In this document: positions 1-8,607 of the stretch, in pieces | Layout: the number at the start of each line of letters is the position of its first letter | Numbering within the stretch: position 1 is the first letter of the stretch | Origin: JBMOUD01 sp049319665 | Lineage (GTDB): Bacteria; Pseudomonadota; Gammaproteobacteria; Enterobacterales; Enterobacteriaceae | Assembly: GCF_049319665.1 (NCBI RefSeq) | Contig: NZ_JBMOUD010000010.1 | Location: forward strand, 121,276 to 185,275 | DNA length: 64,000 nucleotides | Direction: 5' to 3' | Translations under genes and position numbers: made by a program | Notes under the pieces: model-generated | The model's input: the letters and a program-made list of their open reading frames with translations, nothing else | What the model was told of the DNA's origin: nothing | The model's database searches: none

Positions 1-420
1 AAAACCGAGTTTGGTGTAGATATGAATCGCTTTGTCATTCTCTTTATCAACAATCAGATAAAGTTTGTATAAATTGAGCACTGAGAAGGCGTAATCCATC
101 GCCATCTTCGCCGATTCCACGGCATAGCCTTGGCCCTGATGGCCGGGGTCGATGATTATCTGAAACTCGGCACGGCGGTGAATATGATCAATCTCAACGA
201 GTTCAACCAAACCACGGCGGGTTTGTTCTGACTCGACAATAAAGCGACGCTCGCTCTGATCGTGAATATGTTTATCGTAGAGGTCCTCCAACTCAACAAA
301 CGCTTCGTAAGGTTCTTCGAACCAGTAACGCATTACGCTAGCGTTATTATTGAGGCGGTGAACAAATGCCAGATCGTCTCGTTCCAATGGACGTAATCTA
401 ACAAGGGCGTTGCTGGACAT
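1..420 (-). CDS. speG: Spermidine N1-acetyltransferase SpeG (5' part only)
   Basis: GNAT-family enzyme that acetylates spermidine and spermine with acetyl-CoA, limiting polyamine toxicity in the cytoplasm. Only the first 140 codons are inside the window; the rest lies beyond position 1. Translation from the ATG at 418-420 gives MSSNALVRLRPLERDD, then NNASVMRYWFEEPYEAF and YDKHIHDQSERRF, near-identical to E. coli SpeG. The acetyl-CoA loop (GHQGQGYA) and the LNLYKLYLIVDKEN stretch are visible. A short AAGGA lies about 6 nt before the ATG on the minus strand. Identity is firm; the 3' end cannot be judged. Confidence 0.93.
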   Translation of the reverse strand, partial: MSSNALVRLRPLERDDLAFVHRLNNNASVMRYWFEEPYEAFVELEDLYDKHIHDQSERRFIVESEQTRRGLVELVEIDHIHRRAEFQIIIDPGHQGQGYAVESAKMAMDYAFSVLNLYKLYLIVDKENDKAIHIYTKLGF

Positions 421-518
421 GGGGGATCCTTAATGTTCCATTTTGATTAATTTTTGCAGCATAAAAGATTGCTCGCTGAAGAGGGCACTAATTTAACATA
501 TTTCGCGTTTTTTTCGTA

Positions 519-545
519 CAAAAAAGCCGACGCAAAGGTCGGCTC
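519..545 (-). terminator. Rho-independent terminator of purMN
   Basis: A GCCGAC/GTCGGC stem (526-531 with 538-543) with a 6-nt loop is followed on the minus strand by a run of T. It lies 25 bases beyond the purN stop, as expected for the end of the purMN transcript. Confidence 0.8.
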
Positions 546-569
546 TTGAAATATCTACTGTGGCTTGGC

Positions 570-1208
570 TCAATCTGCGGCGTAACCTTGCTCTGGTAAA
601 GTTTGGCCATCTAATACCGCTTGTCCATCGCGCATGATCAATCGACCGTCAACAAACCAACTGACTACCAGAGGATAAATGTTGTATTCCTGCGTCTGCA
701 CGCGGGCTTGCAACTCTTCTATGTTGTCTTCGGCAAACACCGGGACTTTGGCTTGTAAAATGACCGGGCCGCCGTCTAGCTGCTCAGTGACAAAATGCAC
801 CGACGTACCGTGGACCTCATCCTGATTCTCAATCGCCTGACGGTGAGTGTGTAAACCGGGATATTTTGGCAGCAGGGAAGGGTGGATATTGAGCATTCGT
901 CCCGCGTAGTGCTTAACGAACTCTGGACTGAGAATACGCATATAGCCGGCCAGTACCACTAAATCTGGCTGGTAAGCATCAATAGCCTGCGCTAAAGCGG
1001 CATCAAATGATGCACGGTCAGTGAAAGCTTTGGCATCTAACGAATCGGCGGGGATCCCCGCCGATTGTGCGCGTTCTAAGGCATAGGCATCGGCTTTGTT
1101 ACTAAACACAGCAACGAGTTTTGCAGCAATACGTCCCTGCTGGCAGGCATCGATCAGCACTTGGAGATTACTCCCTGCGCCGGACACCAAGACCACAATC
1201 CTTTTCAT
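570..1208 (-). CDS. purN: Phosphoribosylglycinamide formyltransferase 1 (GAR transformylase)
   Basis: Transfers a formyl group from 10-formyl-tetrahydrofolate to GAR, the third step of purine synthesis. The product is 212 residues, the usual length. It has the N-terminal nucleotide-binding segment (VVLVSGAGSNLQ, about 5-16) and the catalytic residues Asn107 and His109 (MLNIHPSLLPKYPG) and Asp145 (LDGGPV). I chose the ATG at 1206-1208 because it has an AGGTG Shine-Dalgarno 5-6 nt upstream and gives the family length; an in-frame TTG lies five codons earlier. It is the second gene of a purM-purN operon, 47 nt after purM, and should share the PurR control of purM. Confidence 0.97.
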   Translation of the reverse strand: MKRIVVLVSGAGSNLQVLIDACQQGRIAAKLVAVFSNKADAYALERAQSAGIPADSLDAKAFTDRASFDAALAQAIDAYQPDLVVLAGYMRILSPEFVKHYAGRMLNIHPSLLPKYPGLHTHRQAIENQDEVHGTSVHFVTEQLDGGPVILQAKVPVFAEDNIEELQARVQTQEYNIYPLVVSWFVDGRLIMRDGQAVLDGQTLPEQGYAAD

Positions 1209-1255
1209 CTTTGCACCTATCAAGCTTAAATGATTAACCCGAACGCTGACTTAAT

Positions 1256-2293
1256 TTAGTTAATAACGACGCGCTGCTCGGAATCGGAAGCTTTGATACT
1301 ACCGATTTTCCAGGCTTTTTCACCCTGTGCGTTCAACAGCGCAATGGCTTCATCAACCAGCGCTGCTGGCAGTGCAATCACCATACCAACGCCACAGTTA
1401 AAGGTGCGGTACATTTCGTGGCTGCTGACGTTGCCCGCTTGCTGCAACCAGGTGAACACGTCCGGCCATTTCCAGCTAGATTCATCAATCACTGCTTGGG
1501 TATTGTCTGGCAGTACGCGCGGGATATTTTCCCAGAAGCCGCCGCCGGTCAAGTGAGCAATAGCGTGAACTTCTACGTTTTCAATCAGGTTAAGGATTGA
1601 TTTGACATAGATTTTAGTTGGTTCAAGCAGGTGGTCGGCCAGCGGTTTACCTGCCAGGTCGGTAGTCAGCGGATCGGTATTGCTGACTTCCAGAATTTTG
1701 CGTACCAGCGAGTAGCCGTTAGAGTGTGGGCCACTTGCACCTAGTGCAATCAGCACGTCGCCATCCTGAACTTTGCTGCCGTCGATAATTTCTGATTTTT
1801 CAACCACACCGACACAAAAACCAGCGACGTCGTAATCATCGCCGTGGTACATGCCTGGCATTTCGGCAGTTTCACCACCGACCAGCGCACATCCAGATTG
1901 TTTACAGCCTTCAGCGATACCGGTAATTACACTGGCGGCAGTATCCACGTCCAGTTTGCCGGTTGCGAAGTAATCGAGGAAGAACAAAGGCTCAGCGCCT
2001 TGTACCACCAAGTCATTGACGCACATTGCGACCAAATCGATACCGATAGTATCGTGGCGTTTTAAATCCATCGCCAGACGCAGCTTAGTGCCAACGCCGT
2101 CGGTCCCCGAAACCAGAATCGGTTCACGATATTTTTGCGGCAGCGCGCACAGGGCACCAAAACCACCCAGTCCGCCCATGACTTCTGGACGACGAGTCTG
2201 TTTTACTACACCTTTAATGCGGTCTACCAATGCGTTACCTGCATCGATATCCACACCTGCGTCTTTATAGCTGAGAGAGGTTTTGTCGGTCAC
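1256..2293 (-). CDS. purM: Phosphoribosylformylglycinamidine cyclo-ligase (AIR synthetase)
   Basis: ATP-dependent ring closure of FGAM to AIR in purine synthesis; cytoplasmic dimer of the PurM/SelD/HypE fold. The reading frame stays open upstream, but the true start is most likely the GTG at 2291-2293 (VTDKTSLSYKDAGVD), giving 345 residues, the E. coli length. Hallmarks in order: SGTDGVGTKLRLAM near the ATP site, GGETAEMPGMY in the middle and HLTGGGFWENIPRVLP in the C-terminal half. It is followed by purN in one operon. A PurR box lies 66-83 nt before the start codon and an ERIC element lies farther upstream, in the gap shared with divergent upp. Confidence 0.96.
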   Translation of the reverse strand: MTDKTSLSYKDAGVDIDAGNALVDRIKGVVKQTRRPEVMGGLGGFGALCALPQKYREPILVSGTDGVGTKLRLAMDLKRHDTIGIDLVAMCVNDLVVQGAEPLFFLDYFATGKLDVDTAASVITGIAEGCKQSGCALVGGETAEMPGMYHGDDYDVAGFCVGVVEKSEIIDGSKVQDGDVLIALGASGPHSNGYSLVRKILEVSNTDPLTTDLAGKPLADHLLEPTKIYVKSILNLIENVEVHAIAHLTGGGFWENIPRVLPDNTQAVIDESSWKWPDVFTWLQQAGNVSSHEMYRTFNCGVGMVIALPAALVDEAIALLNAQGEKAWKIGSIKASDSEQRVVIN

Positions 2294-2358
2294 TGCGAAT
2301 TCCCCACGGCGGTTTGCGATTTGTGGTTGTAGAATGAAGCGCGGCAATTCTAGCAGTC

Positions 2359-2376
2359 TAGGCAAACGTTTGCGAG
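2359..2376 (-). promoter_or_regulatory. PurR operator (pur box) of purMN
   Basis: The core GCAAACGTTTGC at 2362-2373 is a perfect 12-base palindrome that matches the PurR consensus ACGCAAACGTTTNCNT. On the minus strand it reads TCGCAAACGTTTGCCT. It lies about 70-80 nt upstream of the purM GTG, where repression by PurR with hypoxanthine or guanine would block the promoter. Confidence 0.85.
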
Positions 2377-2410
2377 TGGCATTATTCCTTACAACCAACA
2401 TTTCACCGTA

Positions 2411-2537
2411 TATACCCGTCATACTTGAAGTTGCTTCTGCGTTGGCTACGCTCACTTACCCGAATCACTTACCCGCGTAAGCTCATCGGGATGCGTTCCC
2501 TTGCCGCCTTGAGGCAACGTCAATTATTTTGGGTATA
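2411..2537. repeat. Full-length ERIC element (127 bp)
   Basis: It begins TATACCCGTCATACTTGAAG and ends TTATTTTGGGTATA, the two characteristic ERIC ends, and is exactly 127 bp, the canonical ERIC length. The centre holds the conserved imperfect palindrome around ATCACTTACCCGCGTAAGC. It sits between the divergent purM and upp genes, outside the PurR box, so its transcribed form would lie upstream of upp. Confidence 0.9.
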
Positions 2538-2638
2538 TAATACTTTGATAGCGTCTTTTTTAATCAAAATTAGCCCTTGCTTTGATCTCGATCCTAATCC
2601 GTTGGGCTATTGGCGGTGGCGTTCGAAAAAAAAGGCGT

Positions 2639-2644
2639 TATAAT
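2639..2644 (+). promoter_or_regulatory. Candidate -10 box for upp
   Basis: A perfect TATAAT lies 45 nt upstream of the upp ATG. No good -35 hexamer is found 16-18 nt upstream, so this is only a candidate. The low-GC run of A residues just before it fits a promoter. Confidence 0.4.
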
Positions 2645-2688
2645 CTCGCGATTTTTTTTAGCCAACACCCACCTTAGGAGAAATAAAA

Positions 2689-3315
2689 ATGAAGATCGTT
2701 GAGGTGAAACACCCGCTGGTAAAACACAAGCTGGGACTGATGCGTGAAAATGACATCAGCACTAAACGCTTTCGCGAATTAGCTTCTGAAGTGGGCAGTT
2801 TATTGACGTATGAAGCCACCGCTGATTTAGAAACTGAAACTGTCACCATCGAAGGCTGGTGCGGCCCGGTAGAAGTACAACAAATTAAAGGTAAAAAAAT
2901 TACTGTTGTACCAATCCTGCGTGCTGGCCTCGGCATGATGGAAGGGGTATTGGAGCACGTACCAAGCGCACGTATCAGCGTTGTTGGTGTGTACCGCGAC
3001 GAGCAGACCATGCAGCCGGTGCCTTATTTCCACAAACTGGTCTCTAATATTGAAGAACGTATGGCGCTGGTGGTTGACCCAATGCTGGCAACCGGCGGCT
3101 CAATGATTGCGACCATCGATTTACTGAAAAAAGCCGGCTGCCAGAGCATCAAGGTGCTGGTACTGGTTGCGGCGCCAGAAGGTATTGCCGCGTTAGAGAA
3201 AGCACACCCAGATGTTGAGCTCTACACCGCTTCTGTGGACCAAGGCTTGAATGAGCACGGATACATCATTCCTGGCCTCGGCGATGCCGGCGACAAGATT
3301 TTCGGTACCAAATAA
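2689..3315 (+). CDS. upp: Uracil phosphoribosyltransferase
   Basis: Salvages uracil by joining it to PRPP to form UMP. The product is 208 residues, the family length. The PRPP-binding loop is VVDPMLATGGSM (about 128-139) and the C-terminal uracil-binding segment is GLGDAGDKIFGT. The start ATGAAGATCG is preceded by a strong AGGAG 9 nt upstream. It is followed by a terminator and then by uraA; the pair couples uptake to phosphoribosylation, as in E. coli, and is divergent from purMN. Confidence 0.98.
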   Translation: MKIVEVKHPLVKHKLGLMRENDISTKRFRELASEVGSLLTYEATADLETETVTIEGWCGPVEVQQIKGKKITVVPILRAGLGMMEGVLEHVPSARISVVGVYRDEQTMQPVPYFHKLVSNIEERMALVVDPMLATGGSMIATIDLLKKAGCQSIKVLVLVAAPEGIAALEKAHPDVELYTASVDQGLNEHGYIIPGLGDAGDKIFGTK

Positions 3316-3320
3316 TTTTT

Positions 3321-3348
3321 AGCCGACTTTATGAGTCGGCTTTTTTTT
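3321..3348 (+). terminator. Rho-independent terminator after upp
   Basis: AGCCGACT pairs with AGTCGGCT across a short TTATG loop, followed by eight T residues. It starts 5 nt after the upp stop. Read-through would be needed for co-transcription with uraA. Confidence 0.9.
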
Positions 3349-3449
3349 GCCCCGGTTTCCTTGCCTTGCTAAAGCCGGGGCGTGCTATGAACTGGCCCGT
3401 TTAGAGCGCCAGATATCAGTGATTACTCTTCATCAACAGGAAACTACAT

Positions 3450-4733
3450 ATGACACGTCGCGTTATTGGGGTAGAGGAACGTTTACCGCTATTGCAAACG
3501 ATTCCGCTTAGCTTACAACATCTGTTTGCCATGTTTGGCGCCACCGTTCTGGTGCCGATTTTATTTAAGATCAACCCTGCGACGGTGCTGTTATTTAACG
3601 GCGTGGGTACGTTGTTGTACCTGTTCATCTGTAAAGGCAAGATCCCTGCTTATTTGGGGTCGAGTTTTGCCTTTATTTCACCGGTGCTTTTACTGTTGCC
3701 GATGGGATACGAAGTGGCATTAGGCGGGTTTATCGTTTGTGGTTTGCTGTTTTGTCTGGTGGCGCTAATCGTCAAGAAGGCGGGCATCGGCTGGATAAAT
3801 GTCATGTTCCCTCCGGCAGCGATGGGCGCCATTATCGCGGTGATCGGGCTTGAGCTGGCGGGGGTTGCCGCTAATATGGCCGGTTTACTGCCTGCTGCGG
3901 GTAGCTCAGCGGATAGTAAAACGGTCATTATCTCGATGGTAACACTGGCCGTTACGGTATTAGGTTCAGTGATGTTCCGCGGTTTTCTGGCTATTATCCC
4001 GATTCTTATCGGCGTGCTGGTTGGTTATGCGCTCTCCTTCTTTATGGGCGTGGTGAACGTTAGCGCTATTGAGCAGGCGCACTGGTTTGCCTTGCCAACC
4101 TTCTATACGCCACGCTTTGAGTGGGTTGCTATCTTAACCATTTTGCCTGCGGCGCTGGTGGTCATTGCCGAGCATGTTGGCCACTTGGTAGTGACTGCCA
4201 ACATTGTTAAAAAAGACCTGCTGCGTGACCCAGGCCTGCATCGTTCGATGTTGGCGAATGGTTTATCTACAGTGCTATCAGGATGCTTCGGTTCTACGCC
4301 AAACACCACTTACGGCGAAAATATCGGCGTGATGGCGATTTCCAAGGTTTATAGCACCTGGGTTATCGGCGGCGCGGCTATTCTGGCCATTCTGTTGTCC
4401 TGCGTGGGTAAATTAGCGGCAGCGATTCAAGCGGTTCCCGTGCCGGTGATGGGCGGTGTTTCTCTGCTGTTATATGGTGTGATCGGTGCATCAGGGATCC
4501 GCGTGTTGATTGAATCCAAAGTGGATTATAACAAAGCACAAAACCTGATCCTGACCTCAGTGATCCTGATCATCGGCGTGAGCGGCGCAACGGTACACAT
4601 CGGGGCTGCTGAGTTGAAAGGGATGGCGCTGGCAACGATCGTTGGGGTATTCCTCAGCCTGTTGTTCAAAGTGATTGAACTGATTCGCGGTGAAGAAGAG
4701 ATCATTGATATCGCCGACGAGCGTTCGCACTAA
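3450..4733 (+). CDS. uraA: Uracil:proton symporter UraA
   Basis: Inner-membrane importer of uracil of the nucleobase-ascorbate transporter (NCS2) family, driven by the proton gradient. The protein is 427 residues with about 14 hydrophobic segments. Family signatures are visible: PLSLQHLFAMFGATVLVPIL in the first helix, the substrate-site helix around VVIAEHVGHLVVTANIV (Glu and His conserved) and GSTPNTTYGENIGVMAI. The start has AGGAAA about 8 nt upstream. It follows upp, whose product consumes the imported uracil. Sequence agreement with E. coli UraA is very high except at the extreme C-terminus. Confidence 0.97.
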   Translation: MTRRVIGVEERLPLLQTIPLSLQHLFAMFGATVLVPILFKINPATVLLFNGVGTLLYLFICKGKIPAYLGSSFAFISPVLLLLPMGYEVALGGFIVCGLLFCLVALIVKKAGIGWINVMFPPAAMGAIIAVIGLELAGVAANMAGLLPAAGSSADSKTVIISMVTLAVTVLGSVMFRGFLAIIPILIGVLVGYALSFFMGVVNVSAIEQAHWFALPTFYTPRFEWVAILTILPAALVVIAEHVGHLVVTANIVKKDLLRDPGLHRSMLANGLSTVLSGCFGSTPNTTYGENIGVMAISKVYSTWVIGGAAILAILLSCVGKLAAAIQAVPVPVMGGVSLLLYGVIGASGIRVLIESKVDYNKAQNLILTSVILIIGVSGATVHIGAAELKGMALATIVGVFLSLLFKVIELIRGEEEIIDIADERSH

Positions 4734-4760
4734 ATCGATCTTCGGCTGTAAATTATCTAG

Positions 4761-4794
4761 CAATCGCGAGTTTTGAGACTAAAACTCGCGATTG
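4761..4794. repeat. Perfect 14-bp inverted repeat after uraA
   Basis: CAATCGCGAGTTTT and AAAACTCGCGATTG form a perfect 14-bp stem with a 6-nt loop, 27 nt after the uraA stop. There is no T-run after it on either strand, so it is not a standard intrinsic terminator. It may protect the uraA mRNA 3' end or act with Rho. It lies just upstream of the hda promoter region. Confidence 0.7.
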
Positions 4795-4943
4795 TGTTCG
4801 CTTTGCAAGCGCTTACGCTGAGCGATAGTTCTATAATTGTGGGATCCTATGCTAGAATTCTGCGATTACTTTGCGTTTATTACTTTGCAATGATGACGTT
4901 GCAAGCATGTCTGGTTGAGAAACCAGCTTTGGTTGAGGTGCTT

Positions 4944-5645
4944 CTGAATACTCCGGCACAGCTTTCCCTGCCACTTTATCTTCCTGATGATGAAACTTTT
5001 GCTAGTTTTTTCCCGGGGGAGAACCCCTCTCTGCTCGCCGCCATTCAGAACGCATTGCATCAGGAGCACGGCACTTATCTCTATTTCTGGTCCCGTGAGG
5101 GCGGTGGACGTAGCCACTTATTGCATGCTGCCTGCGCCGAACTCTCGCAACGTGGTGAAGCCGTCGGTTATGTTCCGCTAGATAAACGTGCTTATTTTGT
5201 CCCGGAAGTATTGGACGGCATGGAGCAACTGGCGCTGGTTTGCATCGATAACATCGAAGGTATTGCCGGAGACGAAGAGTGGGAAGCCGCGGTTTTCCAT
5301 CTGTATAACCGTATTCTGGAAACCGGACGCACCCGATTGTTTATTACCGGAGATCGTCCCCCGCGTCAGCTTAATCTGAGCCTGCCAGATTTGGCTTCTC
5401 GTTTGGATTGGGGGCAAATTTATCGCCTGCAGCCGCTTTCAGACGGTGAAAAACTTGAAGCATTACAATTGCGTGCCAAACTGCGAGGCTTTGAACTGCC
5501 GGAAGATGTCGGTCGTTTCTTGCTTAAACGCTTAGATCGCGAAATGCGCACCTTATTTATGACGCTCGATCAACTCGACAGAGCGTCGATCACCGCCCAG
5601 CGCAAACTGACGATCCCCTTCGTCAAAGAGATCCTCTCGCTGTAA
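4944..5645 (+). CDS. hda: DnaA regulatory inactivator Hda (CTG start)
   Basis: AAA+ protein that, bound to the DNA-loaded beta clamp, stimulates ATP hydrolysis by DnaA and so prevents re-initiation. The clamp-binding motif QLSLPL is at residues 6-11, an imperfect P-loop (REGGGRSHLLHA) near 51-62 and the arginine finger in ASRLDWG near 153. I chose the CTG at 4944-4946: a GAGGTG sits 3 nt upstream and the product is 233 residues, exactly the E. coli length, where a CUG start has been reported. Upstream in-frame ATG codons would add up to 57 poorly conserved residues. It is convergent with yfgD, only 6 nt apart. Confidence 0.93.
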   Translation: MNTPAQLSLPLYLPDDETFASFFPGENPSLLAAIQNALHQEHGTYLYFWSREGGGRSHLLHAACAELSQRGEAVGYVPLDKRAYFVPEVLDGMEQLALVCIDNIEGIAGDEEWEAAVFHLYNRILETGRTRLFITGDRPPRQLNLSLPDLASRLDWGQIYRLQPLSDGEKLEALQLRAKLRGFELPEDVGRFLLKRLDREMRTLFMTLDQLDRASITAQRKLTIPFVKEILSL

Positions 5646-5651
5646 TTATCC

Positions 5652-6008
5652 TTAGAGGATCTCCAGAACTTGCTCCGGTGGGCGACCTAAACGGGCTTTG
5701 CCATTAGCAACCACGATAGGGCGCTCAATCAAACGCGGATGATCGTGCATTGCTTGGATCAACTGCTGCTCAGTCAGGTTTTTATCCCCCAGCCCCAATT
5801 CTTTATACAACTCCTCTTTGTTGCGCATTAGCTGACGTGCTGAGCTGAACCCCAACTGTTTAATTAACTGCTGCAAGGTTTCTGGTGACGGCGTTATTTC
5901 CAAATACAAAATCACATCGGGTTTGATGCCTTTTTCTTCCAGCAACGCCAGAGTTTCGCGGCTTTTTGAACAACGCGGATTATGGTAGATGGTGATGTCA
6001 TGAGGCAT
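5652..6008 (-). CDS. yfgD: ArsC-family thioredoxin-fold protein YfgD
   Basis: Small protein of the arsenate reductase (ArsC/Spx) family, 118 residues. The active-site loop IYHNPRCSKSRETL carries the single catalytic Cys13, and the C-terminal PIVVANGKARLGRPPEQVL matches E. coli YfgD nearly residue for residue. Family members reduce arsenate with glutaredoxin or act as regulators; for YfgD the physiological substrate is not established, and no ars operon is present here. It is convergent with hda. Upstream on its strand lies a gap filled by a dispersed repeat, then bepA. Confidence 0.92.
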   Translation of the reverse strand: MPHDITIYHNPRCSKSRETLALLEEKGIKPDVILYLEITPSPETLQQLIKQLGFSSARQLMRNKEELYKELGLGDKNLTEQQLIQAMHDHPRLIERPIVVANGKARLGRPPEQVLEIL

Positions 6009-6039
6009 AGATAACTCCTATGGTGGATATTCATGAATA

Positions 6040-6345
6040 TTTATTTGAACATTGCGTTTGTTCGGTCGCTTATCACTGCGCAATGCTATGTGAGCGTTGG
6101 CGAACGCGCCCGGCAGAGGCTTTAAGGCGAAAGCCTCTGCACTCAAGCGCCTGCGCTTAGCTTGTCGGGTCGCTGCGCGACTTCCCGCGTTCATGTCTTT
6201 GGTTGGACGGGTCGGTTTCAACAATCATCCCTGATTGTTCAACCTAAATCGGCCGTCCTTGGCCGATTTCCCCTAACCAAAGTCATTCTCTTGGCCGACA
6301 AGATGCGCTATTAAGGGCAACTGCCAGGTCAAAGGCAAAGGCTTA
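6040..6345. repeat. Dispersed intergenic repeat, family B (longest copy)
   Basis: The gap between bepA and yfgD is filled by about 300 bases rich in short inverted repeats: AGGCTTTAAGGCGAAAGCCT (about 6117-6136), CGGGTCGCTGCGCGACTTCCCG, and AATCGGCCGTCCTTGGCCGATT. Parts recur elsewhere in the window: the segment near 6097-6140 at about 41290-41335, and the reverse complement of about 6262-6335 at about 63863-63925. A 68-codon frame on the minus strand spans it but shows no protein hallmarks and no good ribosome site, so I treat it as non-coding repeat. Confidence 0.6.
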
Positions 6346-6358
6346 TAAGCCGTTGTCA

Positions 6359-7861
6359 TCACCCCTTCTGATATTGACTGAAGCGTTTTTGTAACTGACG
6401 CAGTTGGTCGATTCTGGCGTCGTAGCGCGCCTGATCGAGGCTGCCGAGTGTGGAAAGTGCGCTGGCATTGCTGAGTAATTTAATCGATTGATCGAGCTGA
6501 CCAAGCAACGCCAAACTTTCTGCTCGCGCCGCGAGTTCTTGTGCGCGTAGCCCTTGCGCTGCACAGGCTTGAGCTAATAAATCCCAGCCGTTGCCATCGC
6601 TTGGATGGGCGTAAGTATAGCGGTAAAGAATACGTGCTGCGTTGGCAGGCTGATTGCCTTCAACGTAGGCGTTAGCTAAGTTGAGCTGTAATACAGGTTC
6701 TTTGCTTTGCGCTGCGTTGACCTTTTCCAAGCGGGCAATTGCCTGCGGAACTTTTTTCTGGTCGATATCAATATCGGTCAGCAGGTCAAGGTACCAGACA
6801 TTATTAGGATCGGCGCTCAACATTGGCTCGAGTATGGCGCGCGCGCGGTCATAGCTTTTTGCTTTATAAAATAGAATGGCTCGGCCGTACTTAGCCGCCA
6901 GTTTATCGCGCACGTTGCCATTATCGAGCGTTTGCAGATAGTCATCCGTCAACGGATGGCTCTCTGAGCCATACATGCCGAGCATACGCACTTTAGCAAA
7001 CAGGAAATCTTGTGAAGATTGCACAATCTTTCTTGGCATCTGATTAGCGCGATTCCGCGCATCGGCCAGGCGACTGTCGGGCAATGGGTGAGTTAGCAAC
7101 ATTTCGGGCGGCTTACTCGAGTAGCGAGACTGATCCGCGAGCTTTTGCAAGAAGGCCGGCATGGCCTCTGGATCAAAACCTGAACGTTGTAAAACCTGCA
7201 AGCCAATACGGTCTGCTTCCTGCTCATTGGAACGAGTGAAGCTGATAATGCCTTGCTGTGTGCCAGCTAAGGTACCGGTCAAGGCAGCCATTCCTACCTG
7301 CGGGCTCGCCATTGCCAATAAAATAGAACCTAACGCGCCAACCCAGGTTAATGGCGCGGTACGTTGTTGGTCTTCCATGGCGCGGGCTAGATGGCGTTGG
7401 GTAACGTGGGAGATTTCGTGCGCCATTACTGACGCTAACTGACTTTCGTTATCGGTGTAGCGAAATAACGAGGAGTGCAAAACCACGTTGCCGCCGAAAA
7501 AGGCGAAAGCATTCAGTTCATCGTTATTGACCAGAAAGAAATGGAACGGAAAACGTACTGAGTGCGCGTTGGAAACCAGACGCTGGCCCAACTGATTAAT
7601 GTATTGATTTAATAGAGGATCGCTAATTAATGGCGTGCTGGCACGCAGTTGGCGAACATAGAAATCACCCATTTCCAATTCTTGATTGATACTCAACGTA
7701 CCGCCAGCCGATGTGCCCATATCTGGCAGATTATCAATGCTACTGACATCCCCGCTGCTAATGTCACCACTATTACTGTCTTGGGCGGCTACGTAACATG
7801 GGCTTGCCATTAAGGACATCAACAATACACTGACGAGTGTCTTTTTAAATAATTTGGTCAT
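6359..7861 (-). CDS. bepA: Periplasmic metalloprotease/chaperone BepA
   Basis: M48 zinc metalloprotease that helps assemble LptD and degrades stalled outer-membrane proteins at the BAM complex. Residues 1-26 form a signal peptide (KKTLVSVLLMSLMASPCYVA then AQD). The zinc site is HEISH at 148-152 with the third ligand Glu213 (NEQEADRIG). The C-terminal half (about 300-490) is a TPR domain. The product is 500 residues, slightly longer than the 487 of E. coli because of a Ser/Asp/Gly-rich insert after the signal peptide. Downstream lies the family-B repeat; bcp lies upstream on the same strand after a terminator. Confidence 0.95.
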   Translation of the reverse strand: MTKLFKKTLVSVLLMSLMASPCYVAAQDSNSGDISSGDVSSIDNLPDMGTSAGGTLSINQELEMGDFYVRQLRASTPLISDPLLNQYINQLGQRLVSNAHSVRFPFHFFLVNNDELNAFAFFGGNVVLHSSLFRYTDNESQLASVMAHEISHVTQRHLARAMEDQQRTAPLTWVGALGSILLAMASPQVGMAALTGTLAGTQQGIISFTRSNEQEADRIGLQVLQRSGFDPEAMPAFLQKLADQSRYSSKPPEMLLTHPLPDSRLADARNRANQMPRKIVQSSQDFLFAKVRMLGMYGSESHPLTDDYLQTLDNGNVRDKLAAKYGRAILFYKAKSYDRARAILEPMLSADPNNVWYLDLLTDIDIDQKKVPQAIARLEKVNAAQSKEPVLQLNLANAYVEGNQPANAARILYRYTYAHPSDGNGWDLLAQACAAQGLRAQELAARAESLALLGQLDQSIKLLSNASALSTLGSLDQARYDARIDQLRQLQKRFSQYQKG

Positions 7862-8055
7862 AACTCGCTATTCTCTCGATCCTAATAGGATTAATAATCA
7901 GCGTTCCTTTGCCAGAATAGTACATATCGTGTTAGTTGAATATTAGCGTGCAATCAATGGGCGTTGAAGCCTGAGTCCTTTGGCGGGAAGCGCTATTTTC
8001 CAACTGACGGCTAATGGCACAAGCGGCGAGCCTGATAGCAACATCGCAACGATAA

Positions 8056-8083
8056 TAAAAAAAGCGCGACTGCGCTTTTTTTA
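8056..8083 (-). terminator. Terminator after gcvR-bcp
   Basis: AAAAAAAGCGC pairs with GCGCTTTTTTT around a 4-nt loop. Poly-T follows on both strands, so it can work in either direction. It lies 25 nt beyond the bcp stop. Confidence 0.8.
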
Positions 8084-8107
8084 TAAGTTGATTGGCCTGA
8101 TTTTACC

Positions 8108-8575
8108 TTACTTTTCGTTCAGGTAAGCCAATACGATGTCGTGGTGATTGCTGGTTTTGAAGTCATCAAAGACTTTTTCAACTTTTCCGTCAGCATCGAG
8201 CAGGAAGCTGATGCGGTGAATACCATCGTAGGTTTTACCCATAAAGGTTTTTTCGCCCCACACGCCAAACTGCTGACTGACCTGGTGATCTTCATCTGAT
8301 AACAGCGTGAAGTTCAACAGCTCTTTTTCGGCAAATTTTGAGAGCTTTTCTGGTTTATCAGTGCTGATTCCTAACACTTCAACCCCAGCTTTCTTAAGCT
8401 GGTCCATATTGTCGCGCAGGCCACAGGCTTGCACCGTACAACCAGGCGTCATGGCTTTAGGATAGAAATAGACCAAGACTTTCTGTCCCTGGAAGTCGGC
8501 CAGATTAATTTCTTCACCATCTTGGTCAAGTAAACTAAATTTCGGCGCAGGATCACCGGCTTTCAGTGGGCTCAT
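8108..8575 (-). CDS. bcp: Thiol peroxidase Bcp (peroxiredoxin Q)
   Basis: Thioredoxin-dependent peroxiredoxin that reduces hydrogen peroxide and organic hydroperoxides. The product is 155 residues. The peroxidatic Cys46 and resolving Cys51 lie in PKAMTPGCTVQACGLRDN, the classic five-residue spacing of the PrxQ group. The C-terminal FDDFKTSNHHD is also conserved. ATG at 8573-8575 was chosen to match the family start (MxPLKAGDxAPKF); a GTG lies directly before it and either could be used. It is downstream of gcvR with a 32-nt gap, forming a likely gcvR-bcp operon. Confidence 0.96.
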   Translation of the reverse strand: MSPLKAGDPAPKFSLLDQDGEEINLADFQGQKVLVYFYPKAMTPGCTVQACGLRDNMDQLKKAGVEVLGISTDKPEKLSKFAEKELLNFTLLSDEDHQVSQQFGVWGEKTFMGKTYDGIHRISFLLDADGKVEKVFDDFKTSNHHDIVLAYLNEK

Positions 8576-8607
8576 CACATTTCTCCATCTATTATTTTTT
8601 AGTACTA

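Noticed and set aside
2294..2455. Upstream extension of purM by 54 codons
   Set aside because: It would cover the PurR box and enter the ERIC element; the GTG at 2293 gives the exact family length.
6018..6224. 68-codon minus-strand frame between yfgD and bepA
   Set aside because: It lies in the family-B repeat and its residues come from its inverted repeats; no protein hallmark or ribosome site.
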